A DNA stretch of 49,418 nucleotides from Oceaniradius stylonematis (GCF_003149475.2 NZ_QFWV02000004.1:467183-516600), one strand, 5' to 3'. Counted from the stretch's first letter, positions 17,334 through 27,279 are shown. Made by a program: numbers and translations. Notes: a model not told the origin generated them from the letters alone.

Positions 17334-18272
17334 ATGACCCAAGCGCTCCTGCCCGCTCGACCGGATCTGATCGCCGCGCGCAAGGCGTGGCTGCAAAAGC
17401 TCGCCGGCGAACGGCGGCTGGCGGCCAATACGGTCGAAGCCTATGAACGCGATACGCGGCAGTTCCTGCACTTTCTCGCCGACCATCAGGGTGGACCGCC
17501 CGGCGTCAGGCAGATCGCCGATCTCAAGCCGATGGATCTGCGCGCCTTTCTGACGCGGCGGCGCGCGCAGGGTGCGGGCACGCGGTCGCTGGGCCGGAAC
17601 CTTGCGGCGGTGCGCTCCTTCCTGCGCCATCTGGAAAAAGAGGGTCTGGCCAACGCGGCGGCGGCCACCGCGATGCGCGCGCCGCGTCAGCCCAAATCCC
17701 TGCCCAAGCCGCTGACGGCCGCCGACGCCGTGCGCGCGGTTGATGCGGACGAACAGCTCAATGACGAACCCTGGGTCCGCGCCCGCAATGCCGCGGTGCT
17801 GACGCTTCTTTACGGCTGCGGGCTGCGCATCGGCGAGGCACTGTCGCTCGATGGCGGCGATCTGCGCGACCGGTCGGCCCGCTCGATTGCGGTGACCGGC
17901 AAGGGCGGCAAGACGCGCACCGTGCCGCTTCTGCCGGCCGTTTTCGAGGCAGTGGATGCCTATCGCGATTTGTGTCCCTACGATCTTTCGCCCGGCACAC
18001 CGCTGTTTCGCGGTTTGCGCGGCGGGGCGCTGCAGCCCGCCGTGCTGCAACGGGACATGCGGCGCCTGCGCGGCGCGCTCGGGCTGCCCGACACCGCCAC
18101 GCCGCACGCGCTGCGCCATTCGTTCGCGACGCATCTGCTCGGTTCCGGCGGCGATCTGCGCACCATCCAGGAGTTGCTGGGCCATGCGAGCCTATCGACG
18201 ACGCAGGTCTATACCGGCGTCGATTCGCAACGCCTTCTCGAGGCTTGGCGCGCCGCCCACCCGCGTGCATGA
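17334..18272 (+). CDS. xerC: site-specific tyrosine recombinase XerC
   Basis: This is the second Xer recombinase of the window, partner of XerD in dimer resolution at dif. The 312-residue protein has the N-terminal core-binding domain (RRLAANTVEAYERDTRQFL) and a catalytic domain with arginine in YGCGLRIGEAL, lysine in GKGGKTRTVPL, HxxR in TPHALRHSFATHLL, histidine in ELLGHASLSTTQVY and the tyrosine nucleophile in QVYTGV. The HASLSTTQVYTGVDSQRLL ending is typical of XerC. It is divergent from rimM across 94 bases. Confidence 0.93.
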   Translation: MTQALLPARPDLIAARKAWLQKLAGERRLAANTVEAYERDTRQFLHFLADHQGGPPGVRQIADLKPMDLRAFLTRRRAQGAGTRSLGRNLAAVRSFLRHLEKEGLANAAAATAMRAPRQPKSLPKPLTAADAVRAVDADEQLNDEPWVRARNAAVLTLLYGCGLRIGEALSLDGGDLRDRSARSIAVTGKGGKTRTVPLLPAVFEAVDAYRDLCPYDLSPGTPLFRGLRGGALQPAVLQRDMRRLRGALGLPDTATPHALRHSFATHLLGSGGDLRTIQELLGHASLSTTQVYTGVDSQRLLEAWRAAHPRA

Positions 18273-18343
18273 CGGTTGCATTGTCGCACTGTTAACGATT
18301 GCGTTTAACGGAAACGTCGTCACTGGCCGCTAATCTCGCGCGC

Positions 18344-19429
18344 ATGGAAAACCTTGCCGTCAATGCCGTATCATTCGCCGACAGGCTGAGCGGCCCCGCG
18401 CTGAAACTGGTCGCGGCGCTCAACATTGCGTTCGCGGCGTTGCTGTTGCTCACGATCATATCGGCGAGTGCACGCGCACAAGATGCCGGTCTGCCGGCCT
18501 GCACGGGCGTCAATCTGCTTCAGGAACTCGCTGATACCGATCCCGAAGCGCACCGCGCGGTTCTGGCCGAAGGCGCCGAAACGCTCAATGGTGACGCGAT
18601 CCTGTTCCGGATCCAAAAGAACGGTGTCGCGCCGTCCTATCTGTTCGGTACAATGCATATGACCGATCCGCGCGTTACCGAACTGCCAGCCTTTGCCCAG
18701 GACGCCTTCGATGCGTCGGACGTGCTCGTCATCGAAACGACGGAAATCCTCGATCCGGCCAAGTCGCAGATGGCGCTGCTCACCCGGCCGGAACTGACCA
18801 TGTTCACCACCGATGAACGGATCAGCGATTTTCTCGATGCCGGCGACGAGGCCGTGCTGCGCGAGGGCCTGGCGAGCCGCGGGCTGCAACTGGCGTTGGT
18901 CGACCGGATGAAGCCCTGGCTGGTTGCCGCCATGGTGGCGCTGCCCGAATGCGAGATGGCGCGCAAGCAGGCCGGCCAGCCGATCCTCGACATCGCTCTG
19001 GCCGAACGCGCCGAAGCGGCCGGCAAAGAACTGGTCGGGCTTGAAACGATCGTCGAACAGCTTGAAGCCATGGCTTCGCTGCCGATGGCGTTTCACGTGC
19101 GCGGTCTGGTCGAGACGATCGCGCTCGGCGACCGGATCGACGATGTGATCGAGACGATGATCGCACTCTATGGCGACGGGCAGACCGGGCTGGTCTGGCC
19201 GGTGCTGCGCGTCTTTACGCCCGAGGCGGTCAGCGATGAGGGCGGTTATGCCGCGTTCGAGCAGACCATGGTGACGGCCCGCAACCACACCATGGCCAAG
19301 CGCTCGCTGCCGATCTTGGAGACGGGCGGCGCTTTCATCGCGGTCGGTGCGCTGCACCTGCCGGGCGAAGAGGGTCTGGCAAAACTTTTCGAAGACGCCG
19401 GGTACACGGTCACGCCGGTTTACGAGTGA
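18344..19429 (+). CDS. TraB/GumN (TIKI-type) family protein
   Basis: The roughly 361-residue product has an N-terminal signal anchor or signal peptide (hydrophobic stretch near residues 25-45 ending ASARAQ) and then a TraB/PrgY/GumN domain. The two GxxH motifs are visible (LFGTMHMTDPR and VGALHLPGEEG), as is the acidic VLVIETTE, which together mark the probable metalloprotease-like active site of the TIKI superfamily. It should act in the periplasm or at the outer face of the membrane. The ATG at 18344 is chosen over a TTG at 18299 that would add 15 residues. The biological role is unknown. It converges on rlmN with seven bases between the stop codons. Confidence 0.85.
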   Translation: MENLAVNAVSFADRLSGPALKLVAALNIAFAALLLLTIISASARAQDAGLPACTGVNLLQELADTDPEAHRAVLAEGAETLNGDAILFRIQKNGVAPSYLFGTMHMTDPRVTELPAFAQDAFDASDVLVIETTEILDPAKSQMALLTRPELTMFTTDERISDFLDAGDEAVLREGLASRGLQLALVDRMKPWLVAAMVALPECEMARKQAGQPILDIALAERAEAAGKELVGLETIVEQLEAMASLPMAFHVRGLVETIALGDRIDDVIETMIALYGDGQTGLVWPVLRVFTPEAVSDEGGYAAFEQTMVTARNHTMAKRSLPILETGGAFIAVGALHLPGEEGLAKLFEDAGYTVTPVYE

Positions 19430-19436
19430 CGGCCGG

Positions 19437-20672
19437 TCACTCGCCGTGGCCGACAATCATCATCGCCTCGTAGGCCAGGCGCTCGGTCTTCTTCATCCGT
19501 TCTGACTCCGACTTGAGCTGGCCGCAGGCGGCGAGAATATCCTGGCCGCGCGGTGTGCGGATCGGCGAGGCATAACCGTTGGCGTTGATGAAATCGGCGA
19601 ATTTTTCGATCTGCTCCCAGTCCGAACACTCATAGTCCGAGCCGGGCCATTTGTTGAACGGAATCAGGTTGATCTTGGCCGGAATGCCCTTGAGGAGGCG
19701 CACCAGTTCCTTGGCGTCGGCGAGTGAATCGTTGACGCCCTTGAGCATGACATATTCGAACGTTATGCGGCGCGCGTTCGACAGGCCTGGATAGGCGCGG
19801 CAGGCAGCCAATAGGTCGGCGATCGGGTACTTCTTGTTGATCGGCACCAGCACGTCGCGCAACTCGTCGGTGACCGCATGCAGCGAGATGGCCAGCATGG
19901 CGCCGGTTTCCTCGCCGATCGGCCCGATCTTCGGCACGACGCCCGAGGTCGACAGCGTCACGCGGCGCTTGGACAGCGACAGCCCGTCGCCGTCGGTGAA
20001 GACCTGCATCGCATCGCGCACATGCTCGTAATTGTAGAGCGGCTCGCCCATGCCCATCATGACGATGTTGGAGACCTTGCGGCCTTCGGACGGCACGATC
20101 GCGCCGGCCGGCGTGTCGGCGTCGGGGAAGTCGCCAAGGCGCTGGCGGGCGAGCATGACCTGCGCGACGATCTCGCCGGCGGTCAGGTTGCGGACAAGCG
20201 TCTGCGTTCCGGTGTGGCAGAATGTGCATGTCAGCGTACAGCCGACCTGGCTGGAGACGCACAGCGTGCCGCGCCCTTCCTCGGGGATATAGACAGTCTC
20301 GATCTCGACCGGTTTGCCGGCTCCACGCGGCGGAAACCGCAGCAGCCATTTTCGCGTGCCGTCGGCTGAAATCTGCTCTTCGACGATCTCGGGACCGGCG
20401 ATGGTAAAGCGCTCCGCGAGCGTCGCCTTGAGGTCCTTGGAGACATTGCTCATGGCGGCGAAATCATCGACGCCGCGCACATAAAGCCAGTGCCAGAGCT
20501 GCTGAACGCGCATCCTGATCTGCCGGTCGGGCACACCGGCATCCCGCAGCGCCTCACCCAGCCTTGCCCGCGTCAGCCCGATCAGCGACGACCGGTCGTC
20601 GATGCGGCCCGCCTGCACGGCGGCAAGCTGCGCGCGCGTCGCTTCGTCGCGTATGTCCAGTGAAATGGCCAT
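19437..20672 (-). CDS. rlmN: dual-specificity 23S rRNA (A2503) / tRNA (A37) C2-methyltransferase
   Basis: RlmN is a radical SAM enzyme that methylates A2503 of 23S rRNA and A37 of some tRNAs. The 411-residue product has the HhH-like N-terminal domain, the radical SAM motif CTLTCTFC, the SAM-binding [13 protein letters not shown], and a conserved cysteine close to the C-terminus in [10 protein letters not shown], which forms the methylated intermediate. The ATG at 20672 ([10 protein letters not shown]) is preferred; an upstream in-frame extension to 20762 would overlap the ialB terminator. It is longer than the E. coli enzyme (384) at the N-terminus. Confidence 0.96.
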   Translation of the reverse strand: MAISLDIRDEATRAQLAAVQAGRIDDRSSLIGLTRARLGEALRDAGVPDRQIRMRVQQLWHWLYVRGVDDFAAMSNVSKDLKATLAERFTIAGPEIVEEQISADGTRKWLLRFPPRGAGKPVEIETVYIPEEGRGTLCVSSQVGCTLTCTFCHTGTQTLVRNLTAGEIVAQVMLARQRLGDFPDADTPAGAIVPSEGRKVSNIVMMGMGEPLYNYEHVRDAMQVFTDGDGLSLSKRRVTLSTSGVVPKIGPIGEETGAMLAISLHAVTDELRDVLVPINKKYPIADLLAACRAYPGLSNARRITFEYVMLKGVNDSLADAKELVRLLKGIPAKINLIPFNKWPGSDYECSDWEQIEKFADFINANGYASPIRTPRGQDILAACGQLKSESERMKKTERLAYEAMMIVGHGE

Positions 20673-20731
20673 GGCTTCGGACCGGATTGCGTCGGTGAAG
20701 CCCGCATATGTGCCATGGGGGGGCAAAGCGC

Positions 20732-20760
20732 AAGAAAAAGCCGGACCCGAAGGCCCGGCC
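20732..20760 (-). terminator. intrinsic terminator of the ialB-like gene
   Basis: On the minus strand an eight-base stem (GCCGGGCC/GGTCCGGC, one G-T pair) is capped by a TTCG tetraloop and followed by TTTTTCTT. It separates the ialB-like gene from rlmN, which begins 60 bases further on. Confidence 0.88.
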
Positions 20761-20789
20761 ATTGCGGAACGGGACGGTGCAGAGCGGCG

Positions 20790-21305
20790 CTACTGGCAGT
20801 TCTGGATCGCGTTCAACGCCGCGGTCACGCCCGACAGCGAATACTCGTAGGTGGTGTTTGTGCCGCGTCTCGAGGTGGCCTGAACCACCATGCGCGAGCC
20901 GGCCCGCATGGCGGCAACCAGCGCGGGATCCTGTGCTGCGTTCTCGGTCCAGGCGGTGTTGTCCTTGGAGAAGAAGGAGAAGGGCGCGCCGTCCACGGTC
21001 ACCGTGACTTTCGAGTTTTCCTGGAGCGTGTACCCGGCGATGAACTGCGGCTCGAATGTCACGTTCTGGCCGCCCCGCTGGGTGACGACGAAGAAATTAT
21101 CCCCGTGATTGACGTTCGAGGGCTGCTTGGTCAGCGGTACCGAAACCACATAGCAGACCTTGGCGCCGCCGGACTGATAGCTGATGGCACCCCAGTCGTT
21201 GAACTGTCCGATGCGCTGCGGCGTCTGCGCCTGCGCGGCAACGCTGCCGGTCATCAGCGCGCCCACCGCAACCGCTGCCGCCAAAACTCGTTTTCCGTGA
21301 AGCAT
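20790..21305 (-). CDS. invasion-associated locus B (IalB) family periplasmic protein
   Basis: The 171-residue product has a signal peptide (MLHGKRVLAAAVAVGALMTG, cleavage after AQAQ) and an IalB domain with WGAISYQSGGAKVCYVVS near the mature N-terminus and a C-terminal cysteine (IQNCQ) that may pair with the CYVVS cysteine. Bartonella IalB promotes erythrocyte invasion, but the family is widespread in free-living Rhizobiales with no known role. I start at 21305, which has AGGA close upstream; the ATG at 21335 lacks one. It has its own strong terminator and lies alone. Confidence 0.87.
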   Translation of the reverse strand: MLHGKRVLAAAVAVGALMTGSVAAQAQTPQRIGQFNDWGAISYQSGGAKVCYVVSVPLTKQPSNVNHGDNFFVVTQRGGQNVTFEPQFIAGYTLQENSKVTVTVDGAPFSFFSKDNTAWTENAAQDPALVAAMRAGSRMVVQATSRRGTNTTYEYSLSGVTAALNAIQNCQ

Positions 21306-21646
21306 TGTTCCTACCAAGTTCAAAAGGGGCCGCATAAGCGTGTCAGCGCCCGGATTTGTGCCGTTCGCCCATGGCTTCCACCTTGGAAAAAGATGGTTAC
21401 CAAACCATGAACGGGACCGGCTTTCGACCTTCGTGCCGACCATGTCACGGCATCGCTTCGAAGCGCCATCCGGACGTCTTGGTGCCCGCCTATCGGCCTT
21501 GACGAATGCCTGTCGCCGAGGAAAACGGCAACAGTTTGACTTTGTTCGGCAAATTGGGCGAATGTCGCCCGATCGGCGCAAATGGTCGGGCTGACGGGCC
21601 CTTCACAGCGCGCATGGCGCCCTTGTCCGGAACCAGAGACTGTTTG
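21306..21646. other. 341-base divergent intergenic region (ialB / ECF sigma)
   Basis: This is the longest non-coding stretch in the window. It holds a 16-base palindrome at 21393-21408. Two TTGAC-like elements (near 21499 and 21537) could be -35 boxes of the sigma gene, but I find no convincing -10 at the right distance. I see no ECF-type autoregulatory promoter that I can name. Confidence 0.5.
21393..21408. repeat. palindrome ATGGTT-N4-AACCAT
   Basis: A perfect six-base inverted repeat with a four-base spacer lies about 90 bases upstream of the ialB start and 240 bases upstream of the sigma factor gene. It resembles an operator, but I cannot assign it to a regulator; it is not the CtrA pattern (TTAA-N7-TTAA). 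Confidence 0.4.
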
Positions 21647-22219
21647 ATGAGCGAACAGCACAAACACTTCGCTGCGCTGGCCGCGCGCGTGGCCAGCGAC
21701 CGCGACAAGACCGCCTTCGCCGAACTGTTCGATTTCTTCGCGCCGCGCATCAAGGCCTATCTGCGCCGTCTGGGCCTCGAGGACAGCGCCGCCGAGGACA
21801 TCGCCCAGGAAGTGATGATCGTGCTGTGGCACAAGGCCAACCTGTTCGATCCGACCAAATCGTCGCTGTCGACCTGGCTCTTCCGCGTTGCCCGCAACCG
21901 GCGCATCGACGCGTTGCGGCGGGACAAGTCCGGGCTTCTCGATCCGGACGAACCGATGCTGCGGCCGGCCGAATCACCGCTTCCCGATGCTATGATGGAT
22001 GGCGAACAGCGCGATGCGCGCGTGCGCGATGCACTGGCGGGCCTGCCGGAGGAGCAGGTGGGGCTGATCCGCATGGCATTCTTTCTGGGCTATTCGCACA
22101 GCCGGATCGCCGACGAGACCGGACTGCCCCTCGGCACCGTCAAGTCTCGCATCCGACTCGCCTTCGGACGGCTGCGGCGGGCGCTGGAAAAGGACGAACA
22201 GGTCGACACCGATTTCTGA
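21647..22219 (+). CDS. ECF-type RNA polymerase sigma factor
   Basis: The 190-residue protein has sigma region 2 (RDKTAFAELFDFFAPRIKAYLRR, then EDIAQEVMIVLWHKANLFDP, with WLFRVARNRRIDALRR for DNA melting and -10 contact) and region 4 (LPEEQVGLIRMAFFLGYSHSRIAD, ending in the HTH ETGLPLGTVKSRIRLAFGRLRRAL). The linker is acidic. The ATG at 21647 (MSEQHKHF) places region 2 at the usual distance; a longer frame from 21506 adds 47 residues with no domain. No anti-sigma gene follows, which is unusual; the next gene encodes a small lipoprotein. Confidence 0.93.
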   Translation: MSEQHKHFAALAARVASDRDKTAFAELFDFFAPRIKAYLRRLGLEDSAAEDIAQEVMIVLWHKANLFDPTKSSLSTWLFRVARNRRIDALRRDKSGLLDPDEPMLRPAESPLPDAMMDGEQRDARVRDALAGLPEEQVGLIRMAFFLGYSHSRIADETGLPLGTVKSRIRLAFGRLRRALEKDEQVDTDF

Positions 22220-22267
22220 GCGCTCCTCTTGCTTGCCCCTCCCAAATCTCTGGCGTAAGCATCGGCG

Positions 22268-22597
22268 ATGGTTTCGATTCGCGTTTGCCTTGCCGTTTCC
22301 GTCGCCTGTTCCTCGGCGCTTCTCGCCGCATGCTCGACCGGCGGCGATGTCGGCTTGAGCCAAAGCGCCCAACCCCGTCTCGCCAGCTGGAGCTGCACCG
22401 GCGGTGTGCGGCTGACGATTGCGCGCACCGGCTCCGGGCTCGATATCACGGACAGCCGCGGCGTCACCGTCAGCCTGCCGCCCGATCCGCCCGGACAGCG
22501 CGAACGCTATGCCAAGACGGGCTATGCGCTGGTGTTCGCCGGCCGGACGGCAAGCTGGTTCGCCAGCGGCCAGGCGCCAACGGATTGCCGTCGCTGA
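22268..22597 (+). CDS. small lipoprotein, probable MliC-type lysozyme inhibitor
   Basis: The 109-residue product has a lipoprotein signal peptide with the lipobox LLAAC (cysteine near residue 22). The remainder resembles the MliC/PliC fold: a first strand WSCTGGVRLTIAR, a middle strand with a hydrophobic threonine-valine run (VTVSLPPDP), a tyrosine segment YAKTGYALVFAG, and a closing cysteine TDCRR that could pair with the WSC cysteine. MliC proteins inhibit c-type lysozyme at the outer membrane. It lies 48 bases after the sigma gene and may be co-transcribed. The lipoprotein call is firm; the MliC call is from pattern memory. Confidence 0.6.
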   Translation: MVSIRVCLAVSVACSSALLAACSTGGDVGLSQSAQPRLASWSCTGGVRLTIARTGSGLDITDSRGVTVSLPPDPPGQRERYAKTGYALVFAGRTASWFASGQAPTDCRR

Positions 22598-22726
22598 GCG
22601 ACGTTTGCGCGCATAAGGAGGCCCGCCTTTCCCGTTCGCCGGTCAACATCGGATCGAGGACACGCCGGTTCTGCGGCCTGGTCTCCGCGTCCGACCAATT
22701 GACGATGGCACGATGCCGCATGACCT

Positions 22727-22755
22727 TTGACGCAGTGCGAAACGCGCTCTAGAAC
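22727..22755 (+). promoter_or_regulatory. candidate sdhCDA promoter
   Basis: TTGACG (22727-22732) and TAGAAC (22750-22755) are 17 bases apart. The leader to the sdhC GTG would be about 63 bases. It is the best match in the 227-base gap between the lipoprotein gene and sdhC. Confidence 0.5.
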
Positions 22756-22824
22756 ATTTCCAATCGCGACGCTGCGCGAGCCGTTTGGCAGCGCGCACCA
22801 ATCAGAACGATCAAGGGGAAAGCG

Positions 22825-23244
22825 GTGTCTTCAACCAGCTCGTCGGCCACCAGCGGCCAGGCCAGGAAGGAACGGCCGCTTTCGCCGCATCTGTCCATCT
22901 ACAAGCTGATCCCCAACATGATCGCCTCGATCATGCATCGCATCACGGGGGTCGCGCTCTACTTCGGCACCGTGCTGGTGGCCTGGTGGCTGATCGCGGC
23001 GGCGGCGGGTCCGGCCTATTTCGACTACGTCAACGGCTTCTTCGGCTCGCTCTTCGGCATGCTGATCCTTCTGGGATACACGTGGGCCCTGATGCATCAC
23101 CTTCTGGGCGGCCTGCGGCATTTTGCCTGGGACGCGAGCAAGCTGATCAGCAAGCAAATGTCGACCAAGCTCGCCTATGCGACGTTCATCGGGTCGGGCG
23201 CGTTGACGCTTCTGGTCTGGCTGATCGCCATGCTGGTGCGCTGA
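22825..23244 (+). CDS. sdhC: succinate dehydrogenase cytochrome b556 subunit
   Basis: SdhC anchors the dehydrogenase and helps bind haem b and ubiquinone. The 139-residue product has three membrane helices and the family motifs RPLSPHLSIYKLIPNMIASIMHRITG (the serine and arginine line the quinone site) and MHHLLGGLRHFAWD with the haem-ligand histidine. The start is a GTG at 22825 preceded by AAGGGG. It is the first gene of sdhC-sdhD-sdhA. Confidence 0.95.
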   Translation: MSSTSSSATSGQARKERPLSPHLSIYKLIPNMIASIMHRITGVALYFGTVLVAWWLIAAAAGPAYFDYVNGFFGSLFGMLILLGYTWALMHHLLGGLRHFAWDASKLISKQMSTKLAYATFIGSGALTLLVWLIAMLVR

Positions 23245-23254
23245 GGAGATCGCC

Positions 23255-23635
23255 ATGTCCATCAAGACACCGTTCAAGCGCGTCGAAGGCCTGGGATCGG
23301 CCAAGGACGGCACCGAGCATTTCTGGCGGCAGCGCCTGACCGCGCTGGCCAATGTGCCGCTGATCATCGCCTTTGTCTGGATCGTCGTTTCGCTCAACGG
23401 CGAGGACCACGCCACCGTCGCCGCGACCTTCGCCAACCCGTTCGTTGCGGTGGTCATGCTGCTGGTGATCGTGTCGGCGCTTTATCACGCCAAGCTCGGC
23501 ATGCAGGTGGTCATCGAGGATTACATCCATGGCGAGCTGGCGAAGTATGCGCTGCTCGTCGCCAACATCTTCTTCACCTTCGGGATCGCGGTTCTCGCGG
23601 TCTTCGCCATACTGAAAATGGGTTTCGGAAGCTGA
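23255..23635 (+). CDS. sdhD: succinate dehydrogenase hydrophobic membrane anchor subunit
   Basis: SdhD is the second membrane anchor. The 126-residue product has three helices and the conserved stretches [25 protein letters not shown] and [18 protein letters not shown], where the histidine (YHAK) and the aspartate-tyrosine pair (EDY) contribute to haem and quinone binding. It starts ten bases after sdhC and ends one base before the sdhA ATG. Confidence 0.95.
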   Translation: MSIKTPFKRVEGLGSAKDGTEHFWRQRLTALANVPLIIAFVWIVVSLNGEDHATVAATFANPFVAVVMLLVIVSALYHAKLGMQVVIEDYIHGELAKYALLVANIFFTFGIAVLAVFAILKMGFGS

Positions 23636-23636
23636 C

Positions 23637-25487
23637 ATGAGCACCAACGGCAATGCAGCGGCACCGGGCGTCAACGGCCGGGCCTACACCTACGAGGACC
23701 ACAAGTTCGATGTGGTGGTCGTCGGCGCCGGCGGCGCGGGCCTGCGCGCGACACTGGGCATGGCCGAGCAGGGCCTGAGAACCGCCTGCATCACCAAGGT
23801 GTTTCCGACCCGGTCGCACACGGTCGCCGCCCAGGGCGGCATCGCTGCGAGCCTGCAGAACATGACGCCCGACAGCTGGCAGTGGCACATGTACGACACC
23901 GTCAAGGGTTCGGACTGGCTCGGCGATGTCGATGCCATGCAGTATCTCGCCATGGAAGCGCCCAAGGCGGTCTATGAGCTCGAGCATTATGGCGTGCCGT
24001 TCTCGCGCACCGAGGACGGCCGCATCTATCAGCGCCCGTTTGGCGGGCACATGCAGAATTATGGCGAAGGGCCGCCGGTGCAGCGCACCTGTGCGGCTGC
24101 CGACCGCACGGGCCATGCCATCCTGCACACGCTTTATGGCCAGTCGCTGCGCAACAATGCGCAGTTCTATATCGAGTATTTCGCCATCGACCTGATCATG
24201 GACGAGGACGGCACCTGCACCGGTGTCGTTGCCTGGAACCTCGATGACGGCACCATCCACCGCTTTTCGGCCAAGATGGTCGTGCTGGCCACGGGCGGTT
24301 ATGGCCGGGCCTATTTCTCGGCCACATCCGCGCATACCTGCACGGGCGACGGCAACGGCATGATCGCGCGCGCCGGCCTGCCGCTTCAGGACATGGAATT
24401 CGTGCAGTTCCACCCGACCGGCATTTACGGCGCGGGCTGCCTGATCACGGAAGGCGCGCGCGGCGAAGGCGGCTATCTGGTCAATTCCGAAGGCGAGCGC
24501 TTCATGGAGCGCTATGCGCCGTCAGCCAAGGATCTTGCCTCACGCGATGTCGTCTCGCGTTGCATGACCATGGAAATCCGCGAGGGGCGCGGCGTCGGCA
24601 AGAGCGCCGACCATATCCACCTTCATCTCGATCACCTCGACCCGGCGGTTCTGTCCGAGCGCCTGCCTGGCATCTCCGAAAGCGCCAAGATCTTCGCCGG
24701 CGTCGATGTCACGAAAGAACCGATCCCGGTGCTGCCGACCGTGCATTACAATATGGGCGGCATTCCCACCAATTATTGGGGCGAGGTGCTGAACCCGACC
24801 GATGGCGACCCCAATGCGATCGCACCCGGCCTGATGGCCGTCGGCGAAGCGGGCTGTGCATCCGTGCATGGTGCGAACCGTCTGGGTTCGAATTCGCTGA
24901 TCGATCTGGTCGTGTTCGGTCGCGCCGCAGCCATCCGCGCCGGCGAAGTGGTTGATCGCGAAGCATCCGTTCCCGATATCAATCGCGCATCCTGCGACAA
25001 GATCATGGAGCGGTTCGACCGGTTGCGGCATGCCAACGGCGGTACGCCGACCGCCGATCTGCGCCTGAAGATGCAGACGATCATGCAGGAGGACGCCGCC
25101 GTCTTCCGCACGCAGGAGACGCTCGAACAGGGCTGCCGCCGCATGGACGCAGCTCATCAGGAACTGGCCGACATCAACGTCACCGACCGGTCGATGATCT
25201 GGAACTCGGACCTTGTCGAGACGCTGGAACTGGAAAACCTGATGGCCTGCGCGATCACCACGGTCTATGGCGCCGAGGCGCGCAAGGAGAGCCGTGGCGC
25301 CCATGCGCGCGAGGATTTCAAGGACGGCCCGATGGCGGGCCGCGACGACGAGAACTGGCGCAAGCACACGCTGGCATGGATGAGCGAGACCGGCGCGGTG
25401 ACGCTCGACTATCGGCCGGTGCACACCGATCTTCTGGCCGAGGGCATCGAACTGGCCAAGATCGCGCCGAAAGCGCGGGTGTACTGA
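23637..25487 (+). CDS. sdhA: succinate dehydrogenase flavoprotein subunit
   Basis: SdhA oxidises succinate to fumarate at a covalently bound FAD on the cytoplasmic side. The 616-residue product has the dinucleotide fold [19 protein letters not shown] near residue 23, the flavinylated histidine in [14 protein letters not shown], the substrate site [21 protein letters not shown], and the C-terminal catalytic [19 protein letters not shown]. Length and motifs are normal. In most alphaproteobacteria sdhB follows at once; here an opgB-like gene lies between them. Confidence 0.97.
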   Translation: MSTNGNAAAPGVNGRAYTYEDHKFDVVVVGAGGAGLRATLGMAEQGLRTACITKVFPTRSHTVAAQGGIAASLQNMTPDSWQWHMYDTVKGSDWLGDVDAMQYLAMEAPKAVYELEHYGVPFSRTEDGRIYQRPFGGHMQNYGEGPPVQRTCAAADRTGHAILHTLYGQSLRNNAQFYIEYFAIDLIMDEDGTCTGVVAWNLDDGTIHRFSAKMVVLATGGYGRAYFSATSAHTCTGDGNGMIARAGLPLQDMEFVQFHPTGIYGAGCLITEGARGEGGYLVNSEGERFMERYAPSAKDLASRDVVSRCMTMEIREGRGVGKSADHIHLHLDHLDPAVLSERLPGISESAKIFAGVDVTKEPIPVLPTVHYNMGGIPTNYWGEVLNPTDGDPNAIAPGLMAVGEAGCASVHGANRLGSNSLIDLVVFGRAAAIRAGEVVDREASVPDINRASCDKIMERFDRLRHANGGTPTADLRLKMQTIMQEDAAVFRTQETLEQGCRRMDAAHQELADINVTDRSMIWNSDLVETLELENLMACAITTVYGAEARKESRGAHAREDFKDGPMAGRDDENWRKHTLAWMSETGAVTLDYRPVHTDLLAEGIELAKIAPKARVY

Positions 25488-25602
25488 CGCCTTCTGGTTA
25501 GGGTGCCGTTTGAGCAGCCGCCGCGGCGTGTCCGGCCCGGTAAACCCGATGGCAATGTCTTGGACATAAGGTATTCCGGTACGAGCCGGGAGCCAATTGT
25601 CG

Positions 25603-27210
25603 ATGACGCCTCAGACCACGCCTACACCACAAACCGAGCCCAAGGCCGAAGCTGGCGGATGGGTGTTCGGCGTGACGCTGACGCTGCTCGGATTTGGCTT
25701 CATGCTGCAAAGCCTGTTCGACACCGACATTGTCGTATCGGGCCTCGTTGTTCTGGTGGTCGTTGTGCTGGTCAGCCTTGCCGGGCCCCGCCGAGGGCAT
25801 AGCGGTCGCGCGCGCTTTCTGCCGCCGCTGGTCCTGTTTCCGACGCTCCTTTTTGCGTTCTGGTACTTCATTACCATCAAGTTCGGCCAGTTCGGGCTTG
25901 GCCCGATCCTGTTTCATGCCAATCATGGCGTCGAAGCGAATGGGGTCGTCAGCGAGTTCCTTCGTACCTCGCGTATGCCGCTGGCCTATATCGTCGCGCT
26001 TGTCGTCGGGCTCTGGCTGCTGTCGGCGACCGACCACCGGTTTCGCCGGATCGACCGGCTGGCGGTTCTGCCGCTGCTGGTCTTCAACCCGTTCACCTGG
26101 TCGGTGGCAGAATATGTCGGCGATGCCGAAGCCGCCTCGCACAAGGTGGTCTATAGCGGCTATGCCGAGATTGGCGATCTGCGAAAGGCTGGAACCAACA
26201 GGCCAAACCTTCTGATCCTCTACCTTGAAAGTAGCGAGCGGACTCTGATGGATGAAGGCGCGTTCGGCGACGTGATGGCGCCGCTTGCGCCGTTTGCCGC
26301 ACGCGGGATCGAGCTGACCAATCTGCACGAGGCGGCGCTGACGAACTGGACGCTGGCCGGACAGGTTGCCTCCCAGTGCGGCGTCCCGCTGATGCCGCTG
26401 GGTCTTGTGACACACAACAGCTTTCATTTCATCGATGATGCGTTCATGCCGGGCGCCACCTGCCTTGCCGACCTGCTGAAGCGCGACGGTTACCAGACGA
26501 CGGTGATGCAGACCGCGCCGCTGCGGTTTGCAGGCGCGGACAAGTTCGCCGCCAGCCACGGGTGGCAAAAGCCATTGGCGTTCAGCCAATTGCGCGCCGA
26601 CTATCCCGATGGCGGCAATGAATGGGGGCTCGATGACGAGGACATTTTCGACGCGGCGTTCCACGAGATCGAGCGCATCGTCGAAACCGGGTCGCCCTTT
26701 GCGCTGTCGGTGACCAATATTGGCGGCCACACGCCCAACGGCTTTGTGTCGCGCAGCTGTCACGGTCGCCCGACGGTCGACCGCTTCGACGATCCGACGC
26801 TCAAGGCTTTCCGTTGCTCGCACGAACTGGCCGCCGAACTGCTTGATCGGCTCGAAGTGTCCGGCCATCTCGACAACACCGTTGTCGTGATCCAGAGCGA
26901 CCATCTGGCGATGCGCAACTCGGTCTACCGGCAACTCAAGCAGCGTGAACGGCGCAATTTCTTTGTCGCCTTCGGCCCCGGCATTGAACCGCAGGCGATC
27001 GACCGCGACGCGACCATGATGGACGTCTATCCGACCATCCTCGAGCTGCTCGGCTATGCTCCACCCGATGGCCGGGCCGGGATCGGTGTCTCGCTTCTTT
27101 CGCAGAACCATACGCTGATTGAAACGCACGGATTGCCTGCGCTGGACAAGGCGATCTACGGCGATACGGCACTGCGCAACCGGCTCTGGGGCGTCGAGGC
27201 GGGCAGTTGA
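25603..27210 (+). CDS. OpgB-like phosphoglycerol transferase (alkaline phosphatase superfamily)
   Basis: The 535-residue membrane protein has about four N-terminal helices and a large periplasmic sulfatase-fold domain. It matches OpgB/MdoB, which moves phosphoglycerol from phosphatidylglycerol to periplasmic glucans. Family signatures are [11 protein letters not shown] (metal-ligand glutamate near 209), [17 protein letters not shown] (probable catalytic threonine near 250) and QSDHLAMR (metal-binding Asp-His near 433). It is shorter than E. coli OpgB (763). The ATG at 25603 is preferred to a TTG at 25597. It is inserted between sdhA and sdhB on the same strand. A role in cyclic glucan modification, as for rhizobial CgmB, is likely but not shown. 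Confidence 0.82.
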   Translation: MTPQTTPTPQTEPKAEAGGWVFGVTLTLLGFGFMLQSLFDTDIVVSGLVVLVVVVLVSLAGPRRGHSGRARFLPPLVLFPTLLFAFWYFITIKFGQFGLGPILFHANHGVEANGVVSEFLRTSRMPLAYIVALVVGLWLLSATDHRFRRIDRLAVLPLLVFNPFTWSVAEYVGDAEAASHKVVYSGYAEIGDLRKAGTNRPNLLILYLESSERTLMDEGAFGDVMAPLAPFAARGIELTNLHEAALTNWTLAGQVASQCGVPLMPLGLVTHNSFHFIDDAFMPGATCLADLLKRDGYQTTVMQTAPLRFAGADKFAASHGWQKPLAFSQLRADYPDGGNEWGLDDEDIFDAAFHEIERIVETGSPFALSVTNIGGHTPNGFVSRSCHGRPTVDRFDDPTLKAFRCSHELAAELLDRLEVSGHLDNTVVVIQSDHLAMRNSVYRQLKQRERRNFFVAFGPGIEPQAIDRDATMMDVYPTILELLGYAPPDGRAGIGVSLLSQNHTLIETHGLPALDKAIYGDTALRNRLWGVEAGS

Positions 27211-27250
27211 TGCGCGTCGATTTGGCCAAGGCACCGGACCATTTGCGCAG

Positions 27251-27279
27251 TTGCAACATTGCAGCGCAACATCGATAAC
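27251..27279 (+). promoter_or_regulatory. candidate sdhB promoter
   Basis: TTGCAA (27251-27256) and GATAAC (27274-27279) are 17 bases apart in the 178-base gap between the opgB-like gene and sdhB. The -35 overlaps an inverted repeat GTTGC-N11-GCAAC (27250-27270). It would let sdhB be expressed independently of opgB. Confidence 0.4.

Noticed and set aside
4811-18272. The two tyrosine recombinases as evidence for a mobile element or integron
   Set aside because: Both fit the chromosomal XerC/XerD pair, with no repeats, cargo or attachment sites around them.
18295-18312. Two TTAA tetramers between xerC and the TraB-family gene as a CtrA site
   Set aside because: The spacing is nine bases, not seven.
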